From: Streptomyces nymphaeiformis
Lineage (GTDB): Bacteria; Actinomycetota; Actinomycetes; Streptomycetales; Streptomycetaceae
Direction: 5' to 3'
Assembly: GCF_014203895.1 (NCBI RefSeq)
Contig: NZ_JACHJY010000020.1
Location: 1-51,991, forward strand
DNA length: 51,991 nucleotides
In this document: positions 16,305 through 24,118 of the stretch, piece by piece
Layout: every line of letters begins with the position of its first letter
How positions within the stretch are numbered: the stretch's first letter is position 1
Made by a program: the position numbers and the translations under genes
The notes under the pieces: model-generated
The model's database searches: none
What the model saw: the letters and a program-made list of their open reading frames with translations, nothing else
What the model was told of the DNA's origin: nothing

Positions 16305-16913
16305 TCAGGGACTCGGGCCGCGGTACTCCTCCAACACCGGCCGGTTGCCGATGTCCGGTGACGCGGAGACGGGGAAGGCCCGGACGCCGACCCGGCCCTC
16401 GATCCGGTCGAGCGCGCCCCAGCCGTAGGCCCGCGAGTCGTCGGACAGGTCGGGGTTGTCGCCCAGGTAGAAGAAGGAGCCCTCGGGCACGGTCCGCAGC
16501 TCGGGCCGCGCCGACCGGGTGCCGTCGGGACCGCAGCAGGCGCTCGTACGGTGGGCCTGCGCCGCCCATTGGGGCGCCACCACCCGGCGCACCGGGCCCT
16601 GGCCCCGCTCCTGGAGCAGGACCTGGAAGGGCTCGTCCGGTGTGGAGACGATCCCCACCCGGTCGCCGGGCAGGGCGATCACCCGCTTGACGAGGAGGGC
16701 GTCCTTCCCGGTGGCCCGCAGCAGCACCACGTCGAACCGGTGCGCCCCGCCCTCCGAGCCCGGGGCGACGAGGATCCGGTCGCCCTGGTGGAGGGTGGGG
16801 GTCATGCTGGTGCCGTCGACGCGGACGCCGAGGGCCGTGACGGCGACCCCGGCGAGGAGGCAGAGCAGGGCGCCGGTCCCGAGGACGGCGCCGGCCGCCC
16901 GGCGCGCGTTCAT
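16305..16913 (-). CDS. lepB: Signal peptidase I (S26)
   Basis: 202 residues with one N-terminal membrane helix (about 7-29). Catalytic Ser36 is in DGTSMTPTLHQGD and Lys76 in LLVKRVIALPGD. The late motif LGDNPDLSDDSRAYG matches box E of the family. It removes signal peptides on the outer face of the membrane. A Cys-Cys pair lies in the variable insert. It stands alone between TetR and AraC genes, converging on the TetR gene. Streptomycetes usually have several type I signal peptidases, so this may be an accessory copy. Confidence 0.9.
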   Translation of the reverse strand: MNARRAAGAVLGTGALLCLLAGVAVTALGVRVDGTSMTPTLHQGDRILVAPGSEGGAHRFDVVLLRATGKDALLVKRVIALPGDRVGIVSTPDEPFQVLLQERGQGPVRRVVAPQWAAQAHRTSACCGPDGTRSARPELRTVPEGSFFYLGDNPDLSDDSRAYGWGALDRIEGRVGVRAFPVSASPDIGNRPVLEEYRGPSP

Positions 16914-17016
16914 CGGCGTCGGGTGGGGTCCGGCGGCCGTGCGCCACCGGACCGGTCGATTTCGGTCATGGCGGGAAGGTAGGCCGGACGGCGGACGACG
17001 GCTGTGACCGTACCGC

Positions 17017-18051
17017 TCAGGGTTGTTGACCGCGCGTCTGATAAGACCGGGGCGTCTCGCCGGTCCAGCGCCGGAACGCCCGGTGGAAGGCGCTGGGTTC
17101 GGAGAAGCCGAGCTGCCGCGAGAGCCGCTCGATCGAGACCCGGCCGCCGGTCAGCTCGGCGATGGCGTGGTCACGCCGCACCTGGTCGCGGATCCGCTGG
17201 TACGTCGTCCCCTCGGCGGCCAGCCGGCGCCGCAGGGTCTGCGGGCTGACGGACAGCCGGTCGGCGAGCTGCTCGGGCGTCGGCACCGGCCCGGCGGGCA
17301 GCGCCCGGCCGATCAGGTGCCGCACCCGGCCGGTCGCCGTACTGCCGTAGTCGCCGCAGACCAGCACGTCGACCGGGGCGCGGCGGAGGAAGGCCTTGAG
17401 CGCGGCCGCGTCCCGCAGGACGGGTTCGTCGAGGTCGGCCCGGTCGAAGACGGCAGCCGTCCGTCCGGCGCCGAAGACGCAGGGCGCACCGAAGAGCAGG
17501 GCGTACTCGCGCGCGTGCCGGGGCTCGGGGTGGACGAACTCGACCCGCCGCAGGCCGATCCGGCGCCGGACGAGCCAGCCGGCGAAGCGGTGCGCGACCA
17601 GGACGGTGGACTCGGCGCCGAAGTGGAGGGGGTCGTCGTACCCGGAGACGTCGAACTCCATCCGCGCCTCGTCGGGTCCGCCGGTCCCGGGCTCCACGAG
17701 CCGGAAGCGGGGGCCGGCGGGGAAGAGGGAGTAGAAGGTCTGCGCGCGCCGGAGCGCCTCGCGCAGGTCCCGGCTGCCGTGGACGACGACATGGGCCATC
17801 ATCGCGAAGGTCCCGACCTTGCTGGGCGCGCCGCCGAAGCCGATCAGCTCGTCGTCGAGGGTGGCCCACAGCATGCGGACGAGCTGCCCGAACTGCTCCA
17901 CGGGAACCCTGGCCCGGGATTCCTCCAGGAGCGTGGAGGGCAGTCCGGCGCGGGCGAGGAGCGGCCCCGGGGCCACCCCGCGCCGCTCGGCGCCGAGCAG
18001 CACGGCCCGTAGGTGATGCGTACTCACCGAGGAGTTCACGGAAGAGTTCAC
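17017..18051 (-). CDS. AraC-family regulator (AraC N-terminal domain plus HTH)
   Basis: 344 residues. The N-terminal two thirds resembles the AraC arabinose-binding-type domain of OruR/ArgR-like regulators, and the C-terminal 90 residues hold the double HTH (RVSIERLSRQLGFSEPSAFH, then FRRWTGETPRSYQ). The start is uncertain: GTG codons occur at 18051, 18039 and 18027 in a 12-base repeat encoding NSSVNSSV, and none has a good ribosome site. It diverges from the Rieske lipoprotein gene, which is the likely target. Confidence 0.88.
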   Translation of the reverse strand: MNSSVNSSVSTHHLRAVLLGAERRGVAPGPLLARAGLPSTLLEESRARVPVEQFGQLVRMLWATLDDELIGFGGAPSKVGTFAMMAHVVVHGSRDLREALRRAQTFYSLFPAGPRFRLVEPGTGGPDEARMEFDVSGYDDPLHFGAESTVLVAHRFAGWLVRRRIGLRRVEFVHPEPRHAREYALLFGAPCVFGAGRTAAVFDRADLDEPVLRDAAALKAFLRRAPVDVLVCGDYGSTATGRVRHLIGRALPAGPVPTPEQLADRLSVSPQTLRRRLAAEGTTYQRIRDQVRRDHAIAELTGGRVSIERLSRQLGFSEPSAFHRAFRRWTGETPRSYQTRGQQP

Positions 18052-18197
18052 AGAAGCTAGACACTTTCATCAAAGGATGTCCAGGTTCCGACACTCTACT
18101 CAGAACTGTAAGGCTCTCGAAGTACGCATCCTGTGAACGGGACACAGCTCACAGCCGTACCGTCTGCTGCAGTACACCGAGGAATGAGGGGCAGCAC

Positions 18198-18611
18198 ATG
18201 AGCGGAGTGGCACGCCGGACAGTGGTCGCGGCGGCGGGCAGCGCGGGCCTGGCGGCGGCGCTCGCCGCCTGCGGGGGCGGCGCGGACGACAAGGGCACGG
18301 CGTCGGAGGGCGCGGCTCCGAAGGGCGCGGCCCTCGCGAAGACCGGGGACATCCCGGTGGGCGGCGGGAAGATCCTCGCCGACAAGGGCCTGGTGATCAC
18401 CCAGCCGAAGGCCGGCGAGTTCAAGGCCTTCTCCTCCAAGTGCACGCATCAGGGCTGTGCCGTGAGCAGCGTGCAGGACGGCGTCATCGTCTGCCCGTGC
18501 CACCAGAGCCACTTCGACATCTCGGACGGCAGCGTGAAGGCCGGTCCGGCGCCCTCGCCGCTGCCGCCCGAGCCGATCCAGGTGGTGGGCGAGGAGATCA
18601 GCCCCGGGTGA
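18198..18611 (+). CDS. Rieske [2Fe-2S] lipoprotein
   Basis: 137 residues. ARRTVVAAAGSAGLAAALAAC combines a twin-arginine-like n-region with a lipobox (LAAC), so it is probably folded with its cluster, exported by Tat and lipid-anchored. Cluster ligands are in CTHQGCAV and CPCHQSHFD, the complete CxH...CxxH Rieske pattern. Single-domain Rieske proteins of this kind are common in Streptomyces; the electron partner is unknown. GAGG precedes the ATG. Its last 14 bases overlap the end of the convergent isochorismatase-fold gene. Confidence 0.93.
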   Translation: MSGVARRTVVAAAGSAGLAAALAACGGGADDKGTASEGAAPKGAALAKTGDIPVGGGKILADKGLVITQPKAGEFKAFSSKCTHQGCAVSSVQDGVIVCPCHQSHFDISDGSVKAGPAPSPLPPEPIQVVGEEISPG

Positions 18612-19269
18612 CGGCGCCCGCGTCGCCCCTGGGGGCCTTCCAGCACCCCAGCACCTCGTCGGTCGTGGTGATCGTGGCCACGAGCGCGAGGGTGTGACGG
18701 ATCATCGCGGGGGTGTAGTCGGCCGGCACCCCCGCGATGGCGTCCCCGGGCACGACGACCGTGTAGCCGAGGTTCACGGCGTCGAAGACGGCGTTGGGCA
18801 CGGCCACGTTGGCGGAGACCCCCGTGACGACGAGCGTGCGGCAGCCGAGGTTCCGCAGGAGCGCGTCGACGTCGGTGCCGGCGAGCGGCGAGAGCCCGTG
18901 CAGGCGTCGGACCACCAGGTCCTCGTCGGCGACCTCGATCGGTTCGGCGATCCGGACGGCCCTGCTGCCGCTGTGCTGCTGCACGGGCAGCCGGGCGGCG
19001 GCCGTGAACAGCCGGGCGTTGGTGTTGGCGCCGCGCCCGTCGGGGCGCCGCTCGGCGACGGCGTGGATCACCTGGACGTCCGCCGCGTGTGCGGCGGCGA
19101 CGAGTCGGGCGACGTTCCGCAGGGCGCCCGACGCGCGGGCGACGGCGGCCAGTTCGGGCAGGGCGCTGTCGGGACCGACGACACCCTGCTGGCACTCGAC
19201 GGTGAGCAGGGCGACTCCCCCGTCCGGGCGGATCCGCTCCGCGAGCCGTTCTCTCGGACTCTGACCCAT
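18598..19269 (-). CDS. Isochorismatase-fold protein, catalytic residues replaced
   Basis: 223 residues with the isochorismatase/cysteine-hydrolase fold: VALLTVECQQGVVG, a central VVRRLHGLSPLAGTDVDALL and LVVTGVSANVAVPNAVFDAV. In the hydrolases the triad is Asp-Lys-Cys. Here the matching positions read Glu25, Arg121/122 and Ala156. It is therefore either a non-hydrolytic branch, like true isochorismatases that lack the Cys, or inactive. ATG 19269 follows GGAG. It overlaps the Rieske gene 3' end on the other strand and diverges from a flavin-split-barrel gene. Confidence 0.85.
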   Translation of the reverse strand: MGQSPRERLAERIRPDGGVALLTVECQQGVVGPDSALPELAAVARASGALRNVARLVAAAHAADVQVIHAVAERRPDGRGANTNARLFTAAARLPVQQHSGSRAVRIAEPIEVADEDLVVRRLHGLSPLAGTDVDALLRNLGCRTLVVTGVSANVAVPNAVFDAVNLGYTVVVPGDAIAGVPADYTPAMIRHTLALVATITTTDEVLGCWKAPRGDAGAVTRG

Positions 19270-19353
19270 GACTCTCCGGCCTCCCCTTGCACGCGCGCGA
19301 TGGACCCCCCATGCTTTCTGACGTCTCATCAGAAATCCAGAAGGGTGCGGACG

Positions 19354-19821
19354 ATGACCGTCGCACAGCGCCGTGGACGCCGGATCATGATGACCCCGGC
19401 CGAGCTCGATTCCTTCCTCGCCGAACAGCGCACCTGCCGGGTCGCGACCGTCTCCGCCGACGGCCGCCCGCACGTGAGCGCGCTCTGGTTCGTCTGGGAC
19501 GGCTCCTCGCTGTGGCTGTACTCGATCACCCGCAGCCGGCGCTGGGAGGAACTGCGCGCCGACCCGAGGATCGCGGTCGTGGTGGACGACGGCGAGGAGT
19601 ACGGGGAGCTGCGCGGCGTCGAACTGTCGGGCACCGCCGTCTTCGTCGGCGAGGCACCCCGCACCGGCGAGCCGTGCCCCGAACTGGACGTGCCCGAGCA
19701 GCTCTTCGCCGCCAAGAACTTCGGGCTGGACTCCATGCCGCACGACGGCCGGCACGCCTGGCTCCGGCTGACCCCGGACGCCATCGCCTCCTGGGACTTC
19801 CGCAAGCTGGCGAACCTCTGA
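19354..19821 (+). CDS. Pyridoxamine-5'-phosphate-oxidase-like flavin/F420 split-barrel protein
   Basis: 155 residues. TCRVATVSADGRPHVSALWF and SLWLYSITRSRRWEELRADP are the typical first strands and phosphate-binding Arg-rich turn of the PPOX-like split barrel, and VVVDDGEEYGELRGVELSGTA follows. Such proteins bind FMN or F420 and reduce varied substrates; this one is too diverged to assign. AAGGG precedes the ATG. It converges on the LysR gene with only three bases between the two stop codons, and no terminator hairpin is visible there. Confidence 0.85.
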   Translation: MTVAQRRGRRIMMTPAELDSFLAEQRTCRVATVSADGRPHVSALWFVWDGSSLWLYSITRSRRWEELRADPRIAVVVDDGEEYGELRGVELSGTAVFVGEAPRTGEPCPELDVPEQLFAAKNFGLDSMPHDGRHAWLRLTPDAIASWDFRKLANL

Positions 19822-19824
19822 GCC

Positions 19825-20727
19825 TCAGCTCGCCAGCGGCTCCGCCACCGCCCGCAGCGCCGCGACGACCGCCCGCACGGAGGGGCGGCGGCCCGCGTCG
19901 CCGCGCCAGGTGGCGTAGATGTGGCGCCGCACCTTCTGCCGTACCGGAACGAAGACGACCCCGTCCGGCACCGGACGCCCGAGCCGGGGCGTGACGCACA
20001 CCCCGAGGCCGGCCGCGACCAGGGCCAGCTGGGTGTGGTGCTCGCCCGCGAAATGCCCGATGCGCGGCTCGATGCCCTGCGAGCGCAGCGTGAACATCAG
20101 CCAGTCGTGGCAGAACTCGCCCTCGGGCCAGGACACCCACTCCTCGTCGGCGAAGTCCTCCAGGTCCACCGCCTCCCGCCCGGCCAGCGGATGGCCGGCG
20201 GGCAGGGCGACGTCGGCGGAGTCGTCGAGGAGGTGCGCGCGCTCCAGGCCGCCGGGCACGGGCGCCCGCTTGTTGCTCCAGTCCAGGACGATCGCCAGGT
20301 CCGCGTCACCGCGCAGGACCGCCCGCACGCCCGGCTCCGGCTCCAGCTCCGTCGTGCGGACACGGAGCTCGGGGTGGCCCTCGCGCAGGGCGGCGAGGGC
20401 GGCCGGGAACAGTCCGCGCGCGGCCGTCGGAAAGCCCGCGAGCCGCACCTCGCCCACCACCCTCCCCCGCTGGGCCTCGATGTCGGCCTGGGCCATCTGC
20501 ACCTGGGACAGGATCCGGGCGGCGTGCTCGGCGAGCAGGAGCCCGGCGTCGGTGAGCCGCACGCCCCGGCCGTTCTTGGCGAGCAGCTGCTGCCCGACCT
20601 CGCGCTCCAGCTTGGACAGCTGCTGGGAGACGGCCGAGGTGGTGACGTGCAGTCCGTCGGCCGCACCGCTGACGGAGCCGTGCCGGGCGAAGGCGTCGAG
20701 GGTACGGAGGCGCTCCAGGTTCAACAT
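19825..20727 (-). CDS. LysR-family transcriptional regulator
   Basis: 300 residues. The winged HTH is LDAFARHGSVSGAADGLHVT and AVSQQLSKLEREVGQQLLAK. The C-terminal periplasmic-binding-like domain (about 90-295) senses an unknown ligand. It diverges from an EamA exporter gene across a 73-base gap (20728-20800), the standard LysR-target arrangement. It probably activates that exporter when its ligand is present. Confidence 0.93.
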   Translation of the reverse strand: MLNLERLRTLDAFARHGSVSGAADGLHVTTSAVSQQLSKLEREVGQQLLAKNGRGVRLTDAGLLLAEHAARILSQVQMAQADIEAQRGRVVGEVRLAGFPTAARGLFPAALAALREGHPELRVRTTELEPEPGVRAVLRGDADLAIVLDWSNKRAPVPGGLERAHLLDDSADVALPAGHPLAGREAVDLEDFADEEWVSWPEGEFCHDWLMFTLRSQGIEPRIGHFAGEHHTQLALVAAGLGVCVTPRLGRPVPDGVVFVPVRQKVRRHIYATWRGDAGRRPSVRAVVAALRAVAEPLAS

Positions 20728-20800
20728 GTAAGCGATGCTAAGAGGAGGGGTGGAGGAAATCTAGCTTGTCCTAAGACGTCATTCCCCTGACCCTGAGTAC

Positions 20801-21841
20801 ATGAGCCCCACCCCCGCACCCTCTCCTTCCCCCTCCCCCCTCCTCGACTGGCGCGTCCGCTTCGGCGCCCTGGCCCTCATCTGGGGCTTCAGCTTCCTCT
20901 TCATCAAGGTCGGCACGGAGGGCTTCGCCCCGTTCCAGGTCACCTTCGGGCGACTCCTCTTCGGTACGGCGGTGCTCGCCGTCGCGATCGTCGTGAAGCG
21001 CGACCGGCTGCCGCGCGGCGCCCGCGTCTGGGGCCACCTCGCGGTCGCGGCCTTCCTCCTCAACGCGCTGCCGTTCTCCCTCTTCGCGTACGCGGAGCTG
21101 ACGATCCCCTCCACCCTGGCGGGCATCTGCAACGCGACGACCCCGCTCTGGGGCATGCTGCTCTCACTGGTGGCGCTCTCCGAGGACCGGCCGACCCGGA
21201 TCCGCGCGGCCGGCCTGGGCATCGGCTTCATCGGCGTCCTCACCGTGCTCGGCGCCTGGCAGGGCTTCTCGGGCCTCGACGTCACGGGCACGGCCCTGGC
21301 CCTGCTGGCCTCCTTCAGCTATGCGGTCGGCTGGATCTACGTCCGCAGGACCCTCAGCGGCACGGGCGCGTCGAACCTCTCCCTGGCGGGCTCCCAGGTG
21401 GGCCTGGCGACGCTGCAACTGGCCGTGGTCACGCCGCTGTTCACCTCGCTCCCCGATTCGATCGAACTCATGCCCCTCCTCTCCGTGATCGCGCTCGGGG
21501 CGCTCGGGACGGGGTACGCGATGCTGCTCCAGTACGGCGTCGTCGCGGAGGTCGGCCCGACGACGGCGGCGATGGTCACGTACTTCATCCCGGTGATCGC
21601 GACGGCGGCGGGCGTGGCGCTCCTGGACGAACGCCTCACCTGGAACACACCGGTGGGCGCGCTCGTGGTCCTGGCGGGCGCGGCCCTCACACAGACCCGC
21701 ACGAAGCGCTCGTCGTCCGTTGTGGGCATGCGTTCCGCCGGGGCGGCGCCCACCCCCGTTGTGGGCAATCGTTCCGCCGGGGCGGAACGGGTGGGCACAA
21801 CGGACCCGCGCCCTGCCGGCGCCAGAGGCTCCCGAGCCTGA
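20801..21841 (+). CDS. EamA/DMT-family exporter with repeat-derived C-terminal tail
   Basis: 346 residues with about ten membrane helices in two EamA halves. Family members export small metabolites; the divergent LysR regulator suggests ligand-induced efflux. The normal family end is near ALTQTRTKR (residue about 307). The last roughly 39 residues are read from two REP-like palindromes (21717-21803), giving the repeated VVGMRSAGA / VVGNRSAGA. The tail is therefore probably acquired and not functional. No clear ribosome site precedes the ATG. Confidence 0.9.
   Translation: MSPTPAPSPSPSPLLDWRVRFGALALIWGFSFLFIKVGTEGFAPFQVTFGRLLFGTAVLAVAIVVKRDRLPRGARVWGHLAVAAFLLNALPFSLFAYAELTIPSTLAGICNATTPLWGMLLSLVALSEDRPTRIRAAGLGIGFIGVLTVLGAWQGFSGLDVTGTALALLASFSYAVGWIYVRRTLSGTGASNLSLAGSQVGLATLQLAVVTPLFTSLPDSIELMPLLSVIALGALGTGYAMLLQYGVVAEVGPTTAAMVTYFIPVIATAAGVALLDERLTWNTPVGALVVLAGAALTQTRTKRSSSVVGMRSAGAAPTPVVGNRSAGAERVGTTDPRPAGARGSRA
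21717..21803. repeat. Two tandem REP-like palindromic units
   Basis: Unit one spans about 21717-21758 and unit two 21756-21803. Unit two is the better one: it begins CCGTTGTGGGCAATCG, has TTCCGCC/GGCGGAA at the centre and ends GTGGGCACAACGG, so the ends and centre pair while a few internal bases bulge. Unit one shares TTGTGGGCA, CGTTCCGCCGGGGCGG and a truncated right arm. They lie within the 3' end of the EamA gene. Confidence 0.75.
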
Positions 21842-21917
21842 ACCCGCACCGCGAGCGACGGCGCACAAGGGGTGCGGGCCAGGGCACGGAACGCGGAGGC
21901 GCCGCTAGAGGGCGCCG

Positions 21918-21966
21918 CCCCGTGTGCCCACCCGTTCCGCCCCGGCGGGACGATTGCCCACACGGG
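21918..21966. repeat. Third REP-like palindromic unit, inverted
   Basis: CCCGTGTGCCCACCCGTTCC, then GCCCCGGCGGGACG, and ATTGCCCACACGGG at the end. This is the reverse complement of the unit at 21756-21803 with a few changes, so it is the same element in opposite orientation. It lies in the gap between the convergent EamA and MocR genes and may act as a bidirectional terminator. Confidence 0.7.
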
Positions 21967-22007
21967 CGGGGGGGACGGCGGCACCACCCCGCCGCCCGCA
22001 GGGCCCC

Positions 22008-23348
22008 TCACCCATAGCTCCGCGCAGCGAGCGGCCCCACCGCCCCCGCCACCGCCCCCGCCAGCACCTCCACGTCCGACGCCGCGAGTCCGGAGACCGT
22101 GAGCCGGATCCCCGGCCCCGCCGCCATGCGGAAGCGGGCGCCCGGGGCGACCGCCCAGCCGGCGGCGAGGAGACGGGTGACCGCCCCGGTCTCGTCGGGG
22201 ACGGGGACCCAGACGTTCATGCCACCGCACCCGTGCGCTTCGACGCCGCGCCGCGCGAGCGCCCGTACGAGCCCGTCGCGCCGCTTCCCGTAGGCGCGCG
22301 CGACGACGGCGGGGTCGACCGCCCCCGTCGCCCACAGATGCGCGACGGTCCGCTGGAGGAGCTTGCTGACCCAGCCGGGCCCGAGCCGCTGCCGCCCGAG
22401 GACCCGGTCGACGGTCTCGGCGTCGCCGGTGAAGGCGGCGATCCGCAGGTCGGGCCCGTACGCCTTGGCGACCGAGCGGACGAGGACCCAGTGGTCGGTG
22501 ACGCCGGCCAGCGGGTGCAGCGGCTGCGTGACGATGCCGTGCCCGTGGTCGTCCTCGACGAGGAGCACGCCGGGGTGCGCCCCGAGGACCCGCCGCAGCT
22601 CGCCCGCGCGCGACGCGGTGACGCAGGCCCCGGTCGGGTTCTGGGCCCGGTCGGTGACGATCACGGCCCGCGCCCCGTCCTGCCGGATCGCGCGCTCGAC
22701 GGCCTCCGGCAGGGGGCCCTCGTCGTCGACGGCGACCGGCACGGGCCGCAGGCCGAGCGCGGGCACGAGGTCGAGGAGGCTGCCCCAGCCCGGATCCTCG
22801 ACGGCGACGGCGTCGCCGGGCCTGAGGCGGGCGGCGAGCACGCGCTCGATCGCGTCGAGGGAGCCCGAGGCGGCCCCGACGGGCCCGGCGGGCACCCCGT
22901 CCGCGTCGAAGGCGGCGCGCGCGAGGCGCCCGAACTCCTCGTCGACGGGCACCTCTCCGTACAGGACGGGCTGCTCGCCGTACCGCCGGGCGACCTCCGC
23001 GAAGGCCTCGCCGAGGGGCGGCAGGAGCGCGGGGTCGGGGCTGCCGTTGCTGACGTCCCGGACTCCCGCGGGCGCCTCCACGCGGATCGAGCCGCGCGCG
23101 GTCGTGGCGGGCCGCGGCCGCACGCGGCTGCCCCGCCGGCCGTCCGTCTCGATGACCCCGCGCTCGCGCAGGGTGCGGTAGGCGGCGGCGACGGTATTGG
23201 GGTTCACGCCGAGGGTGCCCGCCAATTCCCGCATGGGCGGCAGCAGTTGGCCGGGCTGCAGCGCGCCCGTACCCACTCCCCGCTCGACGCTGGCGGCGAT
23301 GTCCGATGCGCGACGACCTTCGATCCGATACTCTCCTAGCACAAACAC
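22008..23348 (-). CDS. MocR-type regulator (GntR HTH plus aminotransferase-like domain)
   Basis: 446 residues. The GntR winged HTH is near the N-terminus: PPMRELAGTLGVNPNTVAAA then YRTLRERGVIET. A fold-type I PLP domain (about 90-440) follows. NPTG is visible in TDRAQNPTGA, and the PLP Lys candidate is in VRSVAKAYGPDLR. MocR proteins use PLP as co-effector to control B6, GABA or amino-acid genes. GTG 23342 is an alternative start. It diverges from two genes for flavin split-barrel proteins with a 12-base palindrome between (23354-23365), so it probably controls them and itself. Confidence 0.92.
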   Translation of the reverse strand: MFVLGEYRIEGRRASDIAASVERGVGTGALQPGQLLPPMRELAGTLGVNPNTVAAAYRTLRERGVIETDGRRGSRVRPRPATTARGSIRVEAPAGVRDVSNGSPDPALLPPLGEAFAEVARRYGEQPVLYGEVPVDEEFGRLARAAFDADGVPAGPVGAASGSLDAIERVLAARLRPGDAVAVEDPGWGSLLDLVPALGLRPVPVAVDDEGPLPEAVERAIRQDGARAVIVTDRAQNPTGACVTASRAGELRRVLGAHPGVLLVEDDHGHGIVTQPLHPLAGVTDHWVLVRSVAKAYGPDLRIAAFTGDAETVDRVLGRQRLGPGWVSKLLQRTVAHLWATGAVDPAVVARAYGKRRDGLVRALARRGVEAHGCGGMNVWVPVPDETGAVTRLLAAGWAVAPGARFRMAAGPGIRLTVSGLAASDVEVLAGAVAGAVGPLAARSYG

Positions 23349-23353
23349 AAGTA

Positions 23354-23365
23354 TGCACTAGTGCA
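23354..23365. promoter_or_regulatory. Perfect 12-base palindrome TGCACTAGTGCA, candidate MocR site
   Basis: It is centred in the 29-base gap between the divergent MocR start and the split-barrel gene start at 23378. A further GTGCTAG lies just left on the minus strand (complement of 23336-23342), which could form a direct repeat with the CTAGTGC half. MocR regulators often bind direct repeats next to their own promoter. Role inferred. Confidence 0.5.
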
Positions 23366-23377
23366 ATGGAGTACGCA

Positions 23378-24085
23378 ATGAGCGCCGCCGCCGACACGAG
23401 CACCGCCCCCGACCCGTCCGCGCCGCGCGACACCTACACGCCGACCGACCGCACGGTGCCCACCCGTTCCCGCCAGCGCGCCTCGTACGACAAGGAACTC
23501 GTCCACTCGATACTCGACGAGGCCTACGTCTGCCACCTCGGCTTCGTCCGCGACGGCGCGCCGGTCGTCCTCCCGACGCTCTTCGGCCGGGTCGGCGAGC
23601 GCCTCTACGTGCACGGCTCGACCGGCTCGCGGCCGCTGCGCGCGGCCGGCGACGGGGTGTCGGCCCCCGGTCTGCCCGTCTGCCTGACCGTGACGCACGT
23701 CGACGGCCTCGTGCTCGCCCGCTCCGCGTTCCACCACTCGCTCAACTACCGCTCGGTCGTCGTCCACGGCACCGCCCACCAGGTCACGGACCCCGAGGAA
23801 CTGCGCACCGCCCTGGACGCCCTCGTCGACCACGTCGTCCCCGGCCGCTCCGCCGACTCGCGCCCCGGGAACGCCAAGGAGCTCGCCGCGACCGCCGTGA
23901 TCCGGCTCGATCTGGACGAGGTCTCGGCGAAGGTCCGCACGGGCGGCCCCAACGACGACGCCGAGGACCTGGACCTCCCGTACTGGGCCGGCGTCATCCC
24001 CGTACAGGGCGGTCACGGCACGCCGGTCCCGTCCGGCGACCTCGACCCGTCCGTCGCCCTGCCCGGCTACCTCGCGGCGCTCTGA
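23378..24085 (+). CDS. NimA/PPOX-like flavin split-barrel protein
   Basis: 235 residues. After a low-complexity Thr/Asp/Pro N-terminus come VHSILDEAYVCHLGFVRDGA, PVVLPTLFGRVGERLYVHGS, then ARSAFHHSLNYRSVVVHG. This is the NimA-like branch of the pyridoxamine-phosphate-oxidase fold, which includes nitroimidazole-resistance proteins and uncharacterised FMN binders. GGAG at 23368-23371 fits ATG 23378; an ATG at 23366 also exists. It is the first gene divergent from the MocR regulator and precedes a PaiB-like gene by 33 bases. Confidence 0.88.
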   Translation: MSAAADTSTAPDPSAPRDTYTPTDRTVPTRSRQRASYDKELVHSILDEAYVCHLGFVRDGAPVVLPTLFGRVGERLYVHGSTGSRPLRAAGDGVSAPGLPVCLTVTHVDGLVLARSAFHHSLNYRSVVVHGTAHQVTDPEELRTALDALVDHVVPGRSADSRPGNAKELAATAVIRLDLDEVSAKVRTGGPNDDAEDLDLPYWAGVIPVQGGHGTPVPSGDLDPSVALPGYLAAL

Positions 24086-24118
24086 GCGGCGCCCGGATCG
24101 AGGAAGGACGGACCGACG

